A DNA stretch of 64,000 nucleotides from Mytilisepta virgata (Eukaryota > Mollusca > Bivalvia > Mytilida > Mytilidae): contig CM051517.1 in NCBI GenBank assembly GCA_028015205.1, positions 47,131,135-47,195,134 on the forward strand. Reading direction: 5' to 3'. Every line of letters begins with the position of its first letter. Position 1 is the first letter of the stretch. The translations under genes were made by a program, and so were the position numbers. Positions 22,400 through 34,985 of this stretch are shown one piece after another. The notes beneath the pieces are model-generated. The model had not been told where the DNA came from. It was given only the letters and a program-made list of their open reading frames with translations, and searched no databases.

Positions 22400-23410
22400 T
22401 AAAAACCAATCAGCAAGTCAGGAAGAATTCATTCAGAACAATATATACAAATAAACATACATTAACTTGCTTACATTCACCGATTTTATAAAATATGTAT
22501 ATTACACGAGAATTGTTATCAACGATCGATTTGCTATTCGCTGTAACGTGTAATAATTATGTTTATATATTTATGATATGTGTACAAATGTATGTATGAC
22601 ACGGAATTGGATGTTTAAATTTACATTTTTTATTCCTGACCTCTAAATAGATAGCAAACCGATTATAATATTTTCGGTTAAATCGCAGTAAACTTTGTTT
22701 GTTTGCTCATAATTTTGACAAACGATATGTTTATTTTGTAGTATTCTTTGCATTTTAATTTCCATACGTATGACAAAAAATTGTTTATTTTTCACATTTA
22801 CAAATATGTAAATTACAAGGGGCAAAATGATGATGCATTTTCTCCGTGTATGGCATACTTTCTCATAACTTTTGTTTTCGAAAAATATTTATTAACTGGG
22901 TATTTTTTTTTATCAGATTGATAAAAATAAAATTAAGTTAAGAGTTGAAAAGCTCACATTCAAGAAAATTAAGATCTGGCTTAAAAAAAAAAAATAAAAT
23001 AAACACTTTTCTTAAAGCTTTGGTGTTGAATATATAAATGATTATTAACTATTATTAGAGATATATTTTATTTCTACATTTTTAAATCCCTTAGTAGGTT
23101 GTCACAATTAGCATTTATGAGAACCAGAAGACGACCCCTAATTCAGACCTACAATGTGTGCTTTATTTTCGCTTACCATATATTTAAAAATCGCCCCCAA
23201 GAACAGCAACAGTACAACTACACTAAAGGTTAATCTGGCAAACAATGTGCAAAGGACCTTTCTCCGGATGTTATATTTGAAGTGAAGCTAGCCTAGCGAA
23301 AAATATTCTCGGAATGAATTGAATAGGTTACCGATTAGGACAGTTCATAACAAGACCAATAAGATTCAACTTTAACGGTTAATGACAAGAGCGCAAGGCA
23401 ATAGGGAACT
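22400..23410. other. upstream intergenic stretch, no gene seen
   Basis: AT-rich DNA between the ASMT-like promoter and the minisatellite. No splice-supported exon, repeat array or inverted repeat was recognised. Confidence 0.5.
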
Positions 23411-23413
23411 ACA

Positions 23414-24200
23414 GCCAGAGCAACCATCCAAGGAACAGCTTCTTGTCAGAATACAAGGCATTACCAACCAAAGCAGCATCCAAGGAACAGTTTCTGGCCA
23501 GAATACAAGCATTATCAACCAGAACTACCATCCATGGATTATTCTCTAGTCAGAATTCAAAGCATTATCAATCAGAGCAGCCATCCAAGGAACAGTCTCC
23601 GGCCAGAATTCAAGGCATTATCAAACAAGGTAGCCATCTAAGAAAAAGTCTCTTGCCAGAATTCAAGGCATTATCAACCAGCTGATCCATCCATGGAGCA
23701 GTCTCTGGCCAGAATATAAGGCATTATCAATCATAATCAATCAGAGAAGCCATCCCAGGAACAGTCTCTGGCCAGAATATAAGGCATTATCAATCATAAT
23801 CAATCATAATCAATCAGAGAAGCCATCTCAGGAACAGTCTCTGGGCAGACAGAGTACAAGGCATTATCAACCAATTGAACCATCCAAGGAACAGTCTCTG
23901 GCCATAATACAACACATTTTCAATCATAGCAGGCAATCAAGAACAGTCTCTGGCCAGAATACAAGGCATTAACAATCATAGCAGCCATCCACGGAACAGT
24001 CTCTGGCCAGAATACAAGGCATTATCAATCATAGAAGCCATCCACGGAACAGTCCCTGGACAGAATACAAGGCATTATCAACCAACTGTGCAATCCAAGG
24101 ATCAGTCTCTGGCCAGAATACAAGGCATTATCAATCATAGCAACAATCTAAGGAACACTACCTGGCCAGAATACAAAGCATTATCAAAGAGAGCAGATTC
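23414..24200 (+). repeat. minisatellite, about 14 units of about 56 bp
   Basis: The unit contains AAGGAACAGTCTCTGGCCAG, AATACAAGGCATTATCAA and CCA(G/T)AGCAGCCATCC. Anchors recur near 23433, 23493, 23553, 23602, 23656, 23709, 23774, 23845, 23900, 23955, 24007, 24060, 24111 and 24164. A sub-repeat of ATAATCAATC is expanded near 23731 and 23795. Part of the array reads open on the plus strand, but units change frame and length, so a protein is unlikely. Confidence 0.92.
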
Positions 24201-24229
24201 ATCCAATGAATAACAGTAATTAAAGCTAT

Positions 24230-26160
24230 GAATTCTTTTGTAATGACAATTAGATGTGTTATGTTAATGTCAGGCATGTCCAACGATGACATTTTTTTTG
24301 TAGAAGCGCTCTATATACCAGAAGATTTGTTCTATGAATTATTAGTATACTAGTATATATACAAAAGAAAACAAGCTGTTAAGAGAGGGGAAACACACGT
24401 ACATGTAATGTTGTGTTATTTCGTAACTTACAAATACAGCTTATGTCGTGTTAACTTTTTTTGTTAGAGTATTCAATGGGTTTCTTATTTAAGAATAGAC
24501 ATCAATATTATAGATTTGGTGAATAGCCTGTAAGCTAAAACATTATTCAAAGTTAAATAAAACAGTTTTAATTCTTGAGTTCCGGAAGTAGAACTCTGTC
24601 ATAGTCTATGTGCCCCTTACCCTTTGACAAAATCTTGGACTGTTCACCATAAGCCCATTAGATGACTATATACTGTGGTGCATAGTTATTTAAGATGTAT
24701 AAAAGTTATACATTTTATTCTATTACGTTGTAATTTTGGCTGACAATCTTACCATGTCAGACTATTCTGATTCTGTTGACTTGATTTCTTAATAATTGTC
24801 CTGATATTCATAAGTTTGAAGTTTGTTAATCATGAACTATTTCTTCAAAGCCTTATAATACTAAGGGTTCATTCCTTGAATTGCACATGGTAGAACTCCT
24901 TAGCTGAAATTTGGCTTCCTATTTCGGTATTTTTGGTTGAGTACTTCTTGTTTAATAGAAGTTCGGTTTTTGGTCTTCCAAATGTTTCGGTTTTAATGCT
25001 GCTGATGAGAGGTAACTCCTTGAAATGCGTTTTATACAGCATAGTATAAATTTACTATATCTTATATTAGTATCTTTGGATTGTTATTTTTTATACCGGA
25101 TGACCTTTTGAAGGTTATATTTTGCCAAGCTGATACCATTGTTTTTGACAAAACAGCATCATTTATCGAAGTAATAAAGCCTACATCATATAATTAGTCC
25201 AAAGATTATAATTACAGAATTAAACAGAAAATCATGGAACCAGAAAAAAATCGAAAACTGGACGAACTGTAAAATGGAATGAGACAAGTAAGGCATCATA
25301 AGCTCTACAAACATACCCGCCTCATTTACTGTAAGAATGTCCAGACTAGGGACAGGACTTAATCGTCAGAAAAAAAGTTAGAGGACGATACCGAACACTG
25401 GGGTTCTATAATATAAACACGCCATAAAATAAACCTAGTTGGTAATAATAATGAATAGATAAAGTCAATAAACCTCAACGTATATTGTAGCGTAACAACT
25501 AGGGATATAAAGATACTGTATATAAGTAGACATCTCCCGTCCGTCAGTAGAACCCTTTCTGAGGTTGCATCCGTTGGAATGTTACTTGAAATCCGGTGTC
25601 AGTTTACAATTTGGGAACGAGACATCCTCTCTGAAATTAAAATAAAACCTTGCAAGAGTCCGTAGGTTTCGTGTTGTAGTACTAATTTATTGACTCAATC
25701 CAAGCTATCATCATTATCAATGGCTGTCTACTTTATTGACCCACATTCCATGACCTACCAAAATGATTTATTGTCAAACGTTTTCATGATATAAATAATT
25801 AAAGAGCGCTATTCAATCACAGACCAAAAAAATTGTCATTGTAAAATTGTAACGGGTTAAAGGTCAGTATTCTCATTTCCATAGCATTCAATGTTGAATT
25901 CGTCAAACACGATTCGATACTGACATATCCCTACATTCCGCTCGCCTTTGACCTAGAAAAAATATAATGACATGCTGAAAAATTCGTACGATCCGTATAA
26001 TTTTCTTGAAGCAAAATGAGATGAACATTTTCGAAAAATTAAGGCAATTATTTCATTTTCGGAACATCCCCTTTCCACAAACTTGACCTGACAATATATA
26101 ACGGATTCATTTTTTTTTTATAACACATGATTTTTAAAACTATCTTAGGACTTAGTAACG
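24230..26160. other. intergenic stretch with one LTR-like segment
   Basis: No gene seen. The stretch 25486-25685 has an LTR-like order: TGTAGCGTAACAAC, then TATATAAG at about 25519, then AATAAA at 25641, but it lacks a clear CA end or target duplication. Confidence 0.3.
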
Positions 26161-26164
26161 CATC

Positions 26165-26668
26165 GTCGGAAACCCACAGTCGGTTGCGCTTACGCTTTGC
26201 TGCCACTTACATTCATTTTTTTTCATGAACCATTTTGATTGGTTTCCTTACTATTGTGTAATGGGAATACAGCCAATCAAGTGACAATTAAAAGACGAGC
26301 TTTGGGTCAATATATATTTCAACGCCGCTACGCAATTCCAGTGTATTTTTGATATAGTTTTCAAACAAAGTAAACAAGTTTTCATACTTTCAAAGAGAAT
26401 GCATTACTGACCACGTGAAAAAATAACTACATAACAAAAAATAAATCAACTGCATTACATTTGGGCACCGTTTTACTTTCCAAAGAACTTTTTAATTTCC
26501 AAAGCGGAGAACGTAATTTGTTAAAATCCCCGAAATGGAGAATTCCATTGTTGTTGGCAGTAATTTCAATGGTCAATTTGATTCATGAATATTCATGAAA
26601 ACGAGAAAAAATGAATGAATTGACCCACGGTCGGTAAGTGGAAGCAAATGTCGCCGTGGGTTTCCGAC
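26165..26668. mobile_element. MITE with GTCGGAAACCCAC terminal inverted repeats
   Basis: The left end GTCGGAAACCCACAGTCGG and right end CGCCGTGGGTTTCCGAC are inverted copies. Further in, both arms share TGCCACTTAC/GTAAGTGGAAGCA and ATTCATTTTTT..CATGAA motifs in inverted order, so the whole 0.5 kb is a loose palindrome. No target duplication was found and no coding frame. Confidence 0.7.
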
Positions 26669-26669
26669 A

Positions 26670-28800
26670 ATGCTTGTCACGTTGATTTACATAAACTGAC
26701 AGCTATTTTCTCGAAGGTACCTTTTTTCGTCCCATGAAAAGATATATGGAATAATGGTATATTTTGATAAATAACATAGATTATTACAGTGTTATTAAAT
26801 TTTAAAACTTTAGTGATGACGTATTTTTGGTAATCAAATTTTATAATTAGTTATCCTGTTTATCACCTTGCCGAATTGATAAGATATAATATGAAAATAT
26901 TATGGATTATGTTTTATGTGTCTGTGCGTCGGTGTTTGTATAGCAACATCGTATTTCCTTGAATGAAACACAGCTTTTATTTCCTATGTGAAATATCGGA
27001 TTTTCATATACTAGAAAATCACAACAGTCAGTGTAACAAGGAATTGATATCTTATTTCAAAATACATTCGCATTAGTGTCTTTTCATTTGAAAATTAATA
27101 TCATTTGCAATTTGCTTTAAATATACTTCAAGACAATATTTTATTAAAATGACCCCCAAATTATTGTTCTTACTTTGAAGAATAACGATCTTCGTTTTTT
27201 TTCTTTGTTATTAATACTGTAAACGGGTACTATACTTGGTGGTTGAATATTACTAGTATTTTTGCATGAAGTTTAATGTTTATAAAAATGACCAGAAGGT
27301 TAAACAGAGGTCACTAAAACAATGTAAATAGAACAAATGCGTTCTGTTGCATTCAGCTTTTAGTTTTATATATAGCTAAAACCGTGACAAATTGTCTATT
27401 GTTAAGTCTACTGTGTAATGATGTGATGATACTATGTACCTACATACATTTAAAATTGACAGACAACATCATGACAGAAAGACAACAACTAAAGAACAAC
27501 ACCAATAAAACAACAGAGGTTGTACTTTTAAGTTGTTTTTTTTTCAATTCTCAGACTAATTCTTTTAAATGTTTTTATTCCTCAAATTGTCACTAGAGAA
27601 GATTACCTATTTTCTCTGTGCCATTCATTGATTTCTGCGTACATTGTAACATTGCTTGACATATGCGAGATTCGTTTTCAAAATAAACCTAGATACCAAA
27701 TGCCTAGCGTACGATGCGCAATTCCGAATTAACCTACATCAAGTACGACTCAAAGTAGGACTTTGGAAAGCCTAAAATAATTAGCAGAACAACTTCAGTA
27801 ATGTTGAGAACAGCTAATAATCCATGTAATTTGAACTGCGTTGAAATCTAACATTTATCTAATTTAAGAAAAAATATCTACGGGTGTATCTAAAACATTC
27901 GTCTTTAGAAATAATTTACAGCAGCGGTATCGACTAAATGGAAGTCAAGTTTAACTCTTTTTCCAATTTTCGTTCGTGCAATGAACATGTATGGATAAAC
28001 TTTCATCAGTTACATTCATGACCAAATCTTTGCACGGAAAATAATCACAAAACCTTTCTTGACAATTAATTCAAAATGGTCCTAACTCTTAACAAACATC
28101 AAAGTTGAAGCATAATTGACTTCTAAGTCAGACCACATCGTAATTTGAAATGAACAGAATTTTAAATGAGGTGCGATTTTGGATTAATAAATTACATTCT
28201 GAAATATACATAAAATCAAACAGCATACGAAGTCCTTTCGGATTACCCTATGTAATAAAACACTAGAAATAGTTATGAAAGCATACTGGTTACGTTGTCG
28301 CTTAATTTTGTTGTCTTTTGTGGTTGACGTAATAAATACACAAGGTCTTTGATTTGCTTGGACTTGATTATAGCTAACCGTGCTTCAGATTTGAACCCTT
28401 TCACCTAGAGAGAACTAATATCTCCTGCATGTATTTTATGTATATTTCGTGATCTTTTCGTGTACTGGATAGTTTTAAACATTTTATACCTCAGCAAAAA
28501 GCCATATAATTTTTTTCTGTGTAGTATTCATATCCTTGAACTTTTATTTTATAGATTAGATGTAATCTTGTTAAGAAATGTTTGAGCAATTTGACACCTA
28601 GTTTTCTTTAAGTTTATTTTATATCCCTATTTTTCATCTTTTTATTGATAGTTTTTTCGTGAAAGGATGGTAAAATGTAATTTGTACAAAAGCAAGTTTT
28701 AAAATTTGTATCATTAACCTTAACAAAAATAAAATAACATTTCCTTTAACAAAAACAAGTTTGTGTTATATATCATTGTCAAAAACTAAGAATTAATTTG
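26670..28800. other. intergenic stretch, nothing recognised
   Basis: AT-rich sequence without repeats, inverted repeats or convincing exons. Confidence 0.5.
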
Positions 28801-28820
28801 TCTTTGTGTCTTTTGTGCAG

Positions 28821-29770
28821 GAAATACAATATATATTATAACAAACACCTGTGATGGTCATTACTGACAAAATAAGGTCTCTGAAAATACCTACGTCACA
28901 GGTAAGTAATATAGTGACGTCTTTAATGTAAACTCATGTGCTTTATACGTGCCTGTGAATTTAGAGTATTAAGAATTGTTTTACTAGCAAATTTAAAATG
29001 AATAGGAAATCGAATTATATTTTTATCAACTTTTCGTAACCCCCCTGTAGAAAGAATTGAGTTTAATTGCACCAAGCTTAAAAAGTACAAATAAATTCTT
29101 TAACATATTAGCACTGTGAAAGTGATTAATGTTTATGAATATGTCATATTTCATTAATATGATTTATATAACAAGGCTTCTTGCATAATCAATACGCAGT
29201 AAGTTTATACAATAGATTCGCTAACGTTCCCAATGAAAGCGCAATAAAAAGAGGAAACAGTAGGTTTAGAACATGAATGCGGTGACCGAATTCCCTCACT
29301 AATAAAATAACATTTTGTTATTTCAGCACTTTGTGCAAATTATTTTAACATCCACTAGAATCAACTATTGTGAACACTTAAAGCCAGTCATAGAATGATA
29401 AATGTTAATAAAAGATCAAATTATGCAAGATTCTTGGAGATATGACATTCTCGAAGAGTTTTAATTGTTTAGATAAATTGATATATGGTTTTTGTTTGAA
29501 AATTTTATATGAGGTAACATATATCTAGAACCCGTTTTTGAAAAGATCGAGTATCTATCTACCTAATGCATAATCATATAGTATAAAATAGTTTTTGTTA
29601 CATTTATTTCCACATTTCGACATTTTATGCGCCGGTTTCTTATTTTTAAATTGTTACAGTCGCCATCAGGAACTGATCATTTCGAAGACCTTTCACACGA
29701 CGAGTGTCCTGTACTATTTTTCCTGGGTACCCGGGTTCTTTCCGGAACTTCTTTAGTTATCAGTGTTTAA
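28821..29770 (+). other. possible two-exon small transcript (52-codon frame)
   Basis: A strong acceptor (TTTGTGCTTTTGTGCAG-like, ending 28820) precedes 28821-28901, which ends in CACAG|GTAAGTAA. An ATG at 28854 opens 16 codons (MVITDKIRSLKIPTSQ). The next good acceptor (TTGTTACAG, ending 29659) continues in phase 0 for 36 codons (SPSGTDHFEDLSHDECPVLF...) to a TAA at 29768-29770. I recognise no family. It could be a small protein, a non-coding RNA or chance. Confidence 0.22.
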
Positions 29771-30299
29771 TGCTGTATTTTCTTATTTGTATCTTTGAAT
29801 TCCTATTTTGTAAGTCTTTGAATTATACGTCGTTTGAATAGATCCTAGCATCTCTTTGTCAATTTATTTTTATTGAAAAATTTATCTGACGCTCAATGCC
29901 AACAATAACAAGAGTGGACACACAAAAATGTCTCGCCTGTAGTGTATTTCTAATGAAAGTAAATGCTATCAGACATACATTATAAATTTTAAGCTGTACA
30001 TAATGAGATAATGTCAATGCTGCTGATGCATGTATGAACGCTAAGGCTGCTGCCAGGCCTGCTGAAGACAACTATAATAGTGTCTTCACACTACTAATTG
30101 TATTGGTTATTATTCGCTATATGAAGATATGCTGGATAACTGTGGTTAAGAGTGAAATAACTTTAATAGTGATATACCATTGATATTGATTATTGTAACT
30201 AAAGATGGCACCAGCCAGTCAGATATATAAATATTAAGATAATTAATATCACCAATTATATATTTCATCTATTACAAATACCATGTTAAAAAAATATAC

Positions 30300-31400
30300 C
30301 AAACAAAACTTAACCATGAAACCTAGCATTGAGCAATGAGCCATGTAAATACACCAAATATAGTTGACATATTGCTTATTTTTCAACAAATATAGTCCAA
30401 ACCACAAAAACGTAACATTGAGCAATGAACTGTGAAAATCAGGTCAAGGTCAAATAAAACCTGCCAGACTGACATGTTCATCGTAAAATATTTCCATACA
30501 CCAAATATAGTTTACCTATTACATATATTTTTATAAAAAATACCAAAACACAAAGACTTAACTTTAACCACAGAACCTTATAAATGATGTCAAGGTCAGA
30601 TGACACCTGTCAGTTGGACATGTACACCTTACAATCAATCCATACACTAAAATATAGCAGACCTATTGCATACAGTATTCGAAAAACAGAGCAAAACACA
30701 AAATCTCAACTATAACCAGTGAACCATGAAAATGAGGTCAAGGTCAGATGACACATGTCAGTTGAACATGCACACCTTACAATCCTTCAATACACCAAAT
30801 ATAGACCTATTGCATACAGTATTCGAAAAACAGGCCAAAACACAAAAACTTAACTATAACCACTAAACCATGAAAAGGAGGTCAAGGTCAGATGACACCT
30901 GCCAGTTGGACATGTACACCTTACAATCCTTCCATACACCAAATATAGTAGACTTATTGCATACAGTATTCGAAAAACAGGCCAAAACTTAACTATAACC
31001 ACTGAACCATGAAAATGAGGTCAAGGTCAGATGACACCTGCAGTTGGACATGTACACCTTACAATCCTTCCATACACCAAATATACTAGACCTTTTGCTT
31101 ATAGTATCTGAGATATGGACTTGACCACCAAAACTTAACCTTGTTCACTGATCCTTGAAATGGGGTCGAGGTCAATTGAAAACTGTCTGACGGGGATGAG
31201 GACCTTGTAAGGTACGCACATACCAAATATAGTTATCCTATTATTCATAATAAGAGAGAAATTAACATTAAAAAAATCTTAACTTTTTTTTCAAGTAGTC
31301 ACTGAACCATGAAAATGACGTCAAGGACAATGTACATATGACAGACGGAAACTTCACAACATAAGGCATCTATATACAAAGTATAAAGCATCCAGGTCTT
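30300..31400 (+). repeat. tandem array, about 7 units of about 148 bp
   Basis: The unit has AGGTCAAGGTCAGATGACAC, CTG(C/T)CAGTTGGACATGTACACC, TTACAATCCTTCCATACACC, AAATATAGTAGACCTATTGC, ATACAGTATTCGAAAAACAG and CTTAACTATAACCACTGAACC. Copies are centred near 30440, 30590, 30740, 30880, 31020, 31165 and 31320, the outer ones most diverged. It ends next to CGCCGCCCGCCGCCACCGG (31440) and ATGTCGAGCTTTCTGCGAC, which I recall as a dispersed molluscan element tail. Confidence 0.9.
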
Positions 31401-31533
31401 CCACCTTCTAAAATATAAAGCTTTTAAGAAGTTAGTGAACGCCGCCCGCCGCCACCGGATCACTATCCCTATGTCGAGCTTTCTGCGACTTATGTCGCAG
31501 GCTCGACAAAAACGAAAAGCTTTAAACCAGCTT

Positions 31534-31760
31534 ATGAACTTCTCCTTACTTAGCAGTAAAATACCGAAGTCTCCAGCCTATGGTGTGTATATTTCACAGT
31601 TGATTCGTTACTGTCGCGCATGTGATTTATACCGCGACTTTCTCGGCAGGGCGAAATTGCTGTCACATAAACGTCTACTTTCTCGGCAGGGCGAAATTGC
31701 TGTCACATAAACTTCTACTTTCTAGACAGGGCGCAATTGCTGTCACATAAACTTCCAAGA
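31534..31760 (+). pseudogene. reverse transcriptase fragment (C-terminal part) with triplicated 40-bp segment
   Basis: The plus frame reads LLSSKIPKSPAYGVYISQLI then RYCRACDLYRDFLGRAKLLS. This matches the region just after the catalytic part of a bivalve non-LTR/Penelope-like reverse transcriptase (SSNIP.SPAYGVYISQLIRY.RAC consensus, recalled). Right after it a 40-bp segment (CTTTCTCGGCAGGGCGAAAT...) is repeated three times, at 31638, 31678 and 31718, ending the frame. It joins in order onto the fragment at 56.9-57.6 kb, so both come from one family. Dead copy. Confidence 0.75.
31638..31757 (+). repeat. three tandem 40-bp copies
   Basis: Units 31638-31677, 31678-31717 and 31718-31757 share CTTTCTCGGCAGGGCGAAAT and TGCTGTCACATAAAC. 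The third differs by a few bases. A partial fourth (AGACAGGGTT) follows. Confidence 0.9.
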
Positions 31761-32407
31761 CAGGGTTATGTTCAGTCTTTGTTAATTTCATCACTCCAAA
31801 AATTTTACGGTGGCCATCACGAACGTTTGGCCGATATATATACAAGTTGTGTGCCGTAGGTAGAAAAAAAAATCACAGATAAATAAATACACGTAGTATC
31901 AAAATCAGAAGTAAAATGGAGTAAGACCATGTGTGGGGGTAGGGTAAGAATCTCCTTTCGTGCATCAATTGGTCATGAAGTGTTTTCAAATACCAGAAGG
32001 CAGTCTTATAATGCCAATACATTCCGAAATGTTAAAGAATGAAGAAAAAAAAAGGGGAAAAAAAAAACAATTATCAGGAGCACCTGAGTCTACCCCCGGT
32101 TTTTTGGTGGGGTCGTTGTTGTTCATATGTTTTTAGTTTTTAATTGTAGTGCAGGTATTATTTGGGTCTTGTCTTCGTTGTTCTCCGGAGTTCGTCAGTT
32201 GTTACGATTTTCCTCTCCTTCGAATATTACTTTGGCATTTCTTGACTTTACTTATCTAGACTCGCAAGAAAAACAAAACATATACTTCATAAAACATGGA
32301 CAAACTGATGATAGCAAATAAGGTAATATGTATGGCATACCAATATACATAATCAAAATTTATCGTGTTTTTTTTCTACAATATTGCGCTAGTGCAACGT
32401 TGATAAG

Positions 32408-32661
32408 GGGCCTCGGTGGCCGAGTGGTCTAGGTAGTTCGTCATGACTACTACTGATCACTAGATTGTCAACGCTGGGGTTATGAGTTCGAATCTCACCT
32501 GTGGCGATCTTAATTGACAAGGATTGCCAATTTTCCTACCGAAGGTCGGTGGTTCTCTCCGGGTACTCCGGCTTCCTCCACCAATAAAAACTGGCCACCG
32601 CGAAATGGGCAAAATGTGCTGAAAACGGCGTTAAACCCCAACTAAAACAAACAAAACAAAA
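32408..32661 (+). mobile_element. tRNA-headed SINE, full copy with 14-bp target duplication
   Basis: The head GGGCCTCGGTGGCCGAGTGG with box B GAGTTCGAATCTC is Leu/Ser-tRNA-like. It is followed by a central domain with GGTCGGTGGTTCTCTCCGGG and TACTCCGGCTTCCTCCACC, and a tail GGCGTTAAACCCCAACTAAA + ACAAA repeats. Flanks GCAACGTTGATAAG (32394-32407) and GCAACATTGATAAG (32662-32675) are a 14-bp target duplication with one change. The central domain resembles the conserved domains of bivalve SINEs (Nin/Meta class); the exact class is not verified. Confidence 0.9.
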
Positions 32662-33618
32662 GCAACATTGATAAGATAATGATTTTACCATTAATAAAAT
32701 AATTTTTTTTCATTATTCTTAGAATAATAATTGCACTCACAAACACTATAATTTTAACCAAAGTGTCATGCAGTAATCCTATATCCCGATGAAATAATAA
32801 TTAATTTACTGAAAGCTTACTATAGCAACTCTGTTGACAGTGTAATTGATTCTTTATATACTTTTATTTCGTAGAGTAAAAAGTATAATTTGTTGTCGTC
32901 CGCCCCCAAATAGACACACCCGTATACGTCCGTATACCATATCATTGACAATACAAATTGCTTGTTGGACATCTAAATCGTATCTTTTCTAATTGACCAT
33001 TATTTAAAGACAATGTTTCTCTGACATTGGTGTTTTATCAGCTAACTTAGATCGTTGATGATTTAAAGTTACAATATATATATAATAGAACCCCTTTACG
33101 GTGCGATGGATAGAGTTCTTACACGTGTCCAGTCACATTGTTATATATCGGTCATCGGTACAATAACATAATTTTGTAGATGGTCATCACAAAAGTAACT
33201 AAATTTGACCATTTTTTAAAAAGGTCATCAGCTTTACCTTATCCAGGTCAAAATGTTCGTGACGTTCACGTGAAATTATCGTGTATCAAAAATTGTGAGA
33301 GAAATATTTTTTTTATATATATTCAGCAAAAAAGGTTTTATTCTCCATTTAATTGTAATTTCAAAACTGCATTAAATCGAGAACGAAACAATATGAATCA
33401 CTTAAAACAGGGGCATAGCTACTAAAACATGAAGTGTCGGTCGGGGATGGGTTTGAGTGTCGTTTAGGACCTCCATCGGGTCCTTGGCAAAGCCGGCGTG
33501 GTGAGCCCTCTCGGCATCAACAACCGGTTTCGGTATCTCCCCATTTACATCACTTTCAACCTCGTCTTATTTGATTCAATAAGAGCTGAAATAAGAGCAC
33601 TGCTCATCTCATAAATTC

Positions 33619-33817
33619 GCTGGGGTTGTGAGTTCGAATCTCACCTGTGGCGGGGTGTGTTCGACTCCGGTCTTAATTGACAAGGATTGCCAATTTTCCT
33701 ACCGAAGGTCGGTGGTTCTCTCCGGGTACTCCGGCTTCCTCCACCAATAAAAACTGGCCGCCGCGAAATAGCCAAAATGTGCTGAAAACGGCGTTAAACC
33801 CCAACTAAACAAACAAA
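33619..33817 (+). mobile_element. 5'-truncated copy of the same SINE with 14-bp target duplication
   Basis: It starts inside the tRNA head (GCTGGGGTTGTGAGTTCGAA) and continues through the same central domain and tail, with an extra GGGGTGTGTTCGACTCCGGT stretch absent from the 32.4-kb copy. Flanks CATCTCATAAATTC (33605-33618) and CATCTCATGAATTC (33818-33831) show a true 5'-truncated insertion rather than later decay. Confidence 0.9.
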
Positions 33818-33831
33818 CATCTCATGAATTC

Positions 33832-34985
33832 TTGTGTTTGAAGGTTTGTTTCTGTAGTATTTTTGGGCCGAGCTTCTCCAAGAACTTCCTGAATGAGGTC
33901 ACTGGACAGAGTTTGTGACCTGCAAGATAATTAAAATTATGAGTATAGCAAAATAAAATTCTAAACAAGATACCATGAAACATGTACACTTAACTATGTT
34001 TTATTACAAGATACATGTACTTCTTTTTGGAAGTTTCATTGACATGTCATCCAATCTTTTCATGAATCTAAAGAAGTATAATGAGGCACAGTGTCAAAAA
34101 ATACAGTTGTGTGTTTATTATACATTTAGTTACACCCATATGTCAATCATTTGTAAGTATAGTTGTGTTTATCATTACCGTTCAGCCATATATCTTTTTT
34201 TTTGTCTTTGTGATAATTACAACGATTACAATGTAATAACTTACTCGTTGGCTTGGCACGTTTTTCTTTACATGATATAGCTCATTCGCTTAATCCCTAT
34301 TGCTCATATTATTGATATTTATAGATCACCACTGTTCTTACTTGCGTTTCCATAGAAGGAGCGTAACAATGGTGCTATAGCACTGAGAGTGCAGTCATTC
34401 AGTTCAGTGTTCACTTAATCTGCCCTAATTTTTTTTAAATAATTATTAAAACAAAAAGTTGAAAAAATCGCACTCTAACTCAATTACAGTTTTCACTAAC
34501 TACATCCGTTGTCGCCAACGTTTTCATTAAAAACATTAGTCAAAACTCCCCCTTTTTCTATATACAGCTATGACCTTTATGAAAAAAAACATCCAATTGT
34601 ATATCAATATCCCGTGAAGATTTCTGTAATTCTAGATTTGTATAATGTAACATTTATCTTAATTACAATCATTACTATCAAACTTAGATAATAAATTTAT
34701 CCTTATATAGACTCCTACACTGCAGATTTCTGTTTTAAGGCAATTTATTGAAATTTCAGATAAGTTATTTTGTCTTTCAAAACATTCATTTGTCCATCAC
34801 GAAAGGTTAATTCATGCTGTGCATATATTTCAGACGGACCACAAATACAGTATTGTAATTATACAAATTTAGAAATAACCAACAGAGTACAAAACAATTT
34901 CATTAAGGCGTATTGTCTGGTAGTTTATTAATGATAATGGTTTATAACAAGCCTTTCCTACAAAACCCAAGAAGGTGCTTGCGAG
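33832..34985. other. intergenic stretch, no gene seen
   Basis: AT-rich. Short open frames here have no splice or homology support. Confidence 0.5.

Noticed and set aside
23443..23685. 80-codon frame across the minisatellite
   Set aside because: The repeat unit changes length and frame between copies, with no start context or conserved coding pattern.
23414..24200. CRISPR array
   Set aside because: Units are contiguous and diverged with no constant repeat/unique spacer pattern, and the genome is eukaryotic.
32408..32485. Possible Leu/Ser tRNA gene
   Set aside because: It is the 5' head of a SINE with target duplications and a shared body.
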